From: an uncultured Actinomycetes bacterium
Lineage (GTDB): Bacteria; Actinomycetota; Actinomycetes; Nanopelagicales; Nanopelagicaceae
NCBI GenBank assembly: GCA_903890345.1
Contig: CAITAV010000092.1
Coordinates: forward strand, 1-8,252
Length of the DNA: 8,252 bases
Reading direction: 5' to 3'
The position numbers and the translations under genes are program-made. The notes beneath the pieces are model-generated. The model had not been told where the DNA came from, made no database searches, and worked only from the letters and a program-made list of their open reading frames with translations. Position 1 is the first letter of the stretch. Each line of letters opens with the position of its first letter. Of this stretch, positions 7,214-8,252 are shown one piece after another.

Positions 7214-8252
7214 ACCAACGTATTCGATTAAGTTTGCTGGTAGTTCAGATATTTGTACTTACTCTGATGATTGCTTTACTTGGACGCCTTTTCTATTTAC
7301 AGGTTGCTGCTGCGCCAAGGTACAAAGATGCAGCCCTAAGCATTCAAAGTCGAGATGTTATCAATCCTGCGATTCGAGGATTAATCGTTGATTCTTCCGG
7401 TGTTCCGCTTGCACTGAATCGAGTGGGTCTTGCAATTACGGTAGATCGCATTGTCTTAGATAAGCAGAGCGATAAAGGTGCGATAGTCCTTGCAAGCGTT
7501 TCAAATCTTCTTGGGTTGGCCTACGCCGATGTTTATCGTGCGACTCGTTTGTGTGGAGAGTTACCAAAAAATGATAAAGCTGGCTGCTGGACTGGCTCTC
7601 GGTATCAGCCAATACCGATTACAAAAGAAGCCGATCCAGAAATTGCACTTCAAATTGTTGAACGAACTAATGAATATCCAGGTATAGGCGCAACACCAGT
7701 AGCGATTCGAAACTATCCGGGTTACACAGGCGTTAATGCTGCACACGAGTTGGGTTACGTAGGCCCAGTTACAGAAGAAGATTTATCAGGCAAAAATGGT
7801 CGTTCTTATTATCGAAGTGAAACGATTGGCAAAACTGGTCTCGAGTACCAATACGACTCATATTTACGCGGAACTCCGGGTATACGAACTGTCATTGTCG
7901 ATCGCAAAGAATCCATCACTCGTGAGAGTCAAAATACGCAACCAATTGGTGGAAATCACTTAGTAACGAGTTTGGACGTTCGCTTGCAATCTAGTGTTGA
8001 AGTTGCACTGTCAGATGCTGTTAGACGCGCACGTGCAAGTGGACATCCTGCTGATTCCGGCGCAGCAATTGTGATGGATGTTCGTAACGGGCAAATTTTG
8101 GCGATGGCTTCATATCCAACTTATGATCCAAATGCCTGGGAAAAAGGATTATCTGTAGCAGATGCACGTGCACTCTTTAGCGAAAAAAATGGAGTACCTG
8201 CTCTATCTAGACCATTGCAAGGTTTGTTTGCGCCGGCATCTACATTTAAATC
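7210..8252 (+). CDS. mrdA: Penicillin-binding protein 2 (elongasome transpeptidase), 3'-partial
   Basis: Class B penicillin-binding protein that cross-links peptidoglycan during side-wall growth, paired with RodA. The frame runs open from ATG 7210 to the window edge: 347 full codons plus two bases, roughly half of a usual PBP2. There is an N-terminal membrane anchor (about 8-30). The pedestal domain follows, with IRGLIVDSSGVPLA (55-68), LGYVGPVTEEDL (181-192) and IGKTGLEYQYDSYLRG (206-221). The transpeptidase domain opens with GAAIVMDVRNGQILAMASYPTYDP (284-307). The catalytic SxxK is STFK at 344-347 (bases 8239-8250), so the window ends immediately after the catalytic lysine; the SxN and KTG motifs lie beyond it. 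Cys115 and Cys126 could form a disulfide outside the membrane. The start overlaps the mreD stop as ATGA, with a weak AGG at 7200-7202 seven bases upstream, indicating coupling. Actinobacterial genomes often place rodA next. Confidence 0.95.
   Translation, partial: MNQRIRLSLLVVQIFVLTLMIALLGRLFYLQVAAAPRYKDAALSIQSRDVINPAIRGLIVDSSGVPLALNRVGLAITVDRIVLDKQSDKGAIVLASVSNLLGLAYADVYRATRLCGELPKNDKAGCWTGSRYQPIPITKEADPEIALQIVERTNEYPGIGATPVAIRNYPGYTGVNAAHELGYVGPVTEEDLSGKNGRSYYRSETIGKTGLEYQYDSYLRGTPGIRTVIVDRKESITRESQNTQPIGGNHLVTSLDVRLQSSVEVALSDAVRRARASGHPADSGAAIVMDVRNGQILAMASYPTYDPNAWEKGLSVADARALFSEKNGVPALSRPLQGLFAPASTFK

Noticed and set aside
7191..7746. Short open frames of 61-66 codons on both strands within the pbp2 region.
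   Set aside because: They are shadows of the PBP2 reading frame, which runs unbroken from 7210 to the window end with clear PBP2 motifs.
1..8252. An undescribed defence, mobile or biosynthetic system.
   Set aside because: Every base is accounted for by conserved core genes or by gaps of 12 bases or fewer, with no compositional break, integrase, repeats or foreign-looking gene.

Overview
The window is one densely packed, entirely plus-strand gene run that reads as a single operon: valS (5' end cut off), folC, a small DUF4233 membrane protein gene, ndk, mreB, mreC, mreD and mrdA/pbp2 (3' end cut off). Junctions are 3, 9, 12, 0, 12, 7 and -4 bases. No intergenic stretch exceeds 12 bases, and I see no RNA gene, mobile element, CRISPR array, convincing promoter or terminator.

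Organism. The order valS-folC-DUF4233-ndk followed by mreBCD-pbp2 is the actinobacterial arrangement, as in Streptomyces. Mycobacteria keep the valS-folC-DUF4233-ndk part but lack the mre genes. The proteins also look actinobacterial, for example the MreB N-terminal segment and the PBP2 cysteine pair. However, base composition looks only moderate (mid-40s % GC by eye, not counted), the third codon positions are rich in A/T, and spacing is minimal. That combination suggests a streamlined, low-GC actinobacterium such as the freshwater acI group (Nanopelagicales). This assignment is inference; no rRNA gene is present to confirm it.

Layout. Positions 1-4713 hold housekeeping functions: charging of tRNA-Val (ValRS), folate polyglutamylation (FolC), an uncharacterised four-helix membrane protein, and NTP balancing (Ndk). 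Positions 4714-8252 hold the elongasome: MreB filament, MreC periplasmic-side scaffold, MreD membrane partner and the PBP2 transpeptidase. The transpeptidase is cut just after its catalytic SxxK motif. RodA would be expected next, outside the window.

What stands out. No undescribed system is evident; this is a conserved core region. Points worth a second look are a four-residue lengthening of the Ndk active-site loop, the conserved DUF4233 gene of unknown role, six successive genes in one reading frame, a scarcity of Shine-Dalgarno sequences, and a low-complexity Pro/Thr/Ser tail on MreC.
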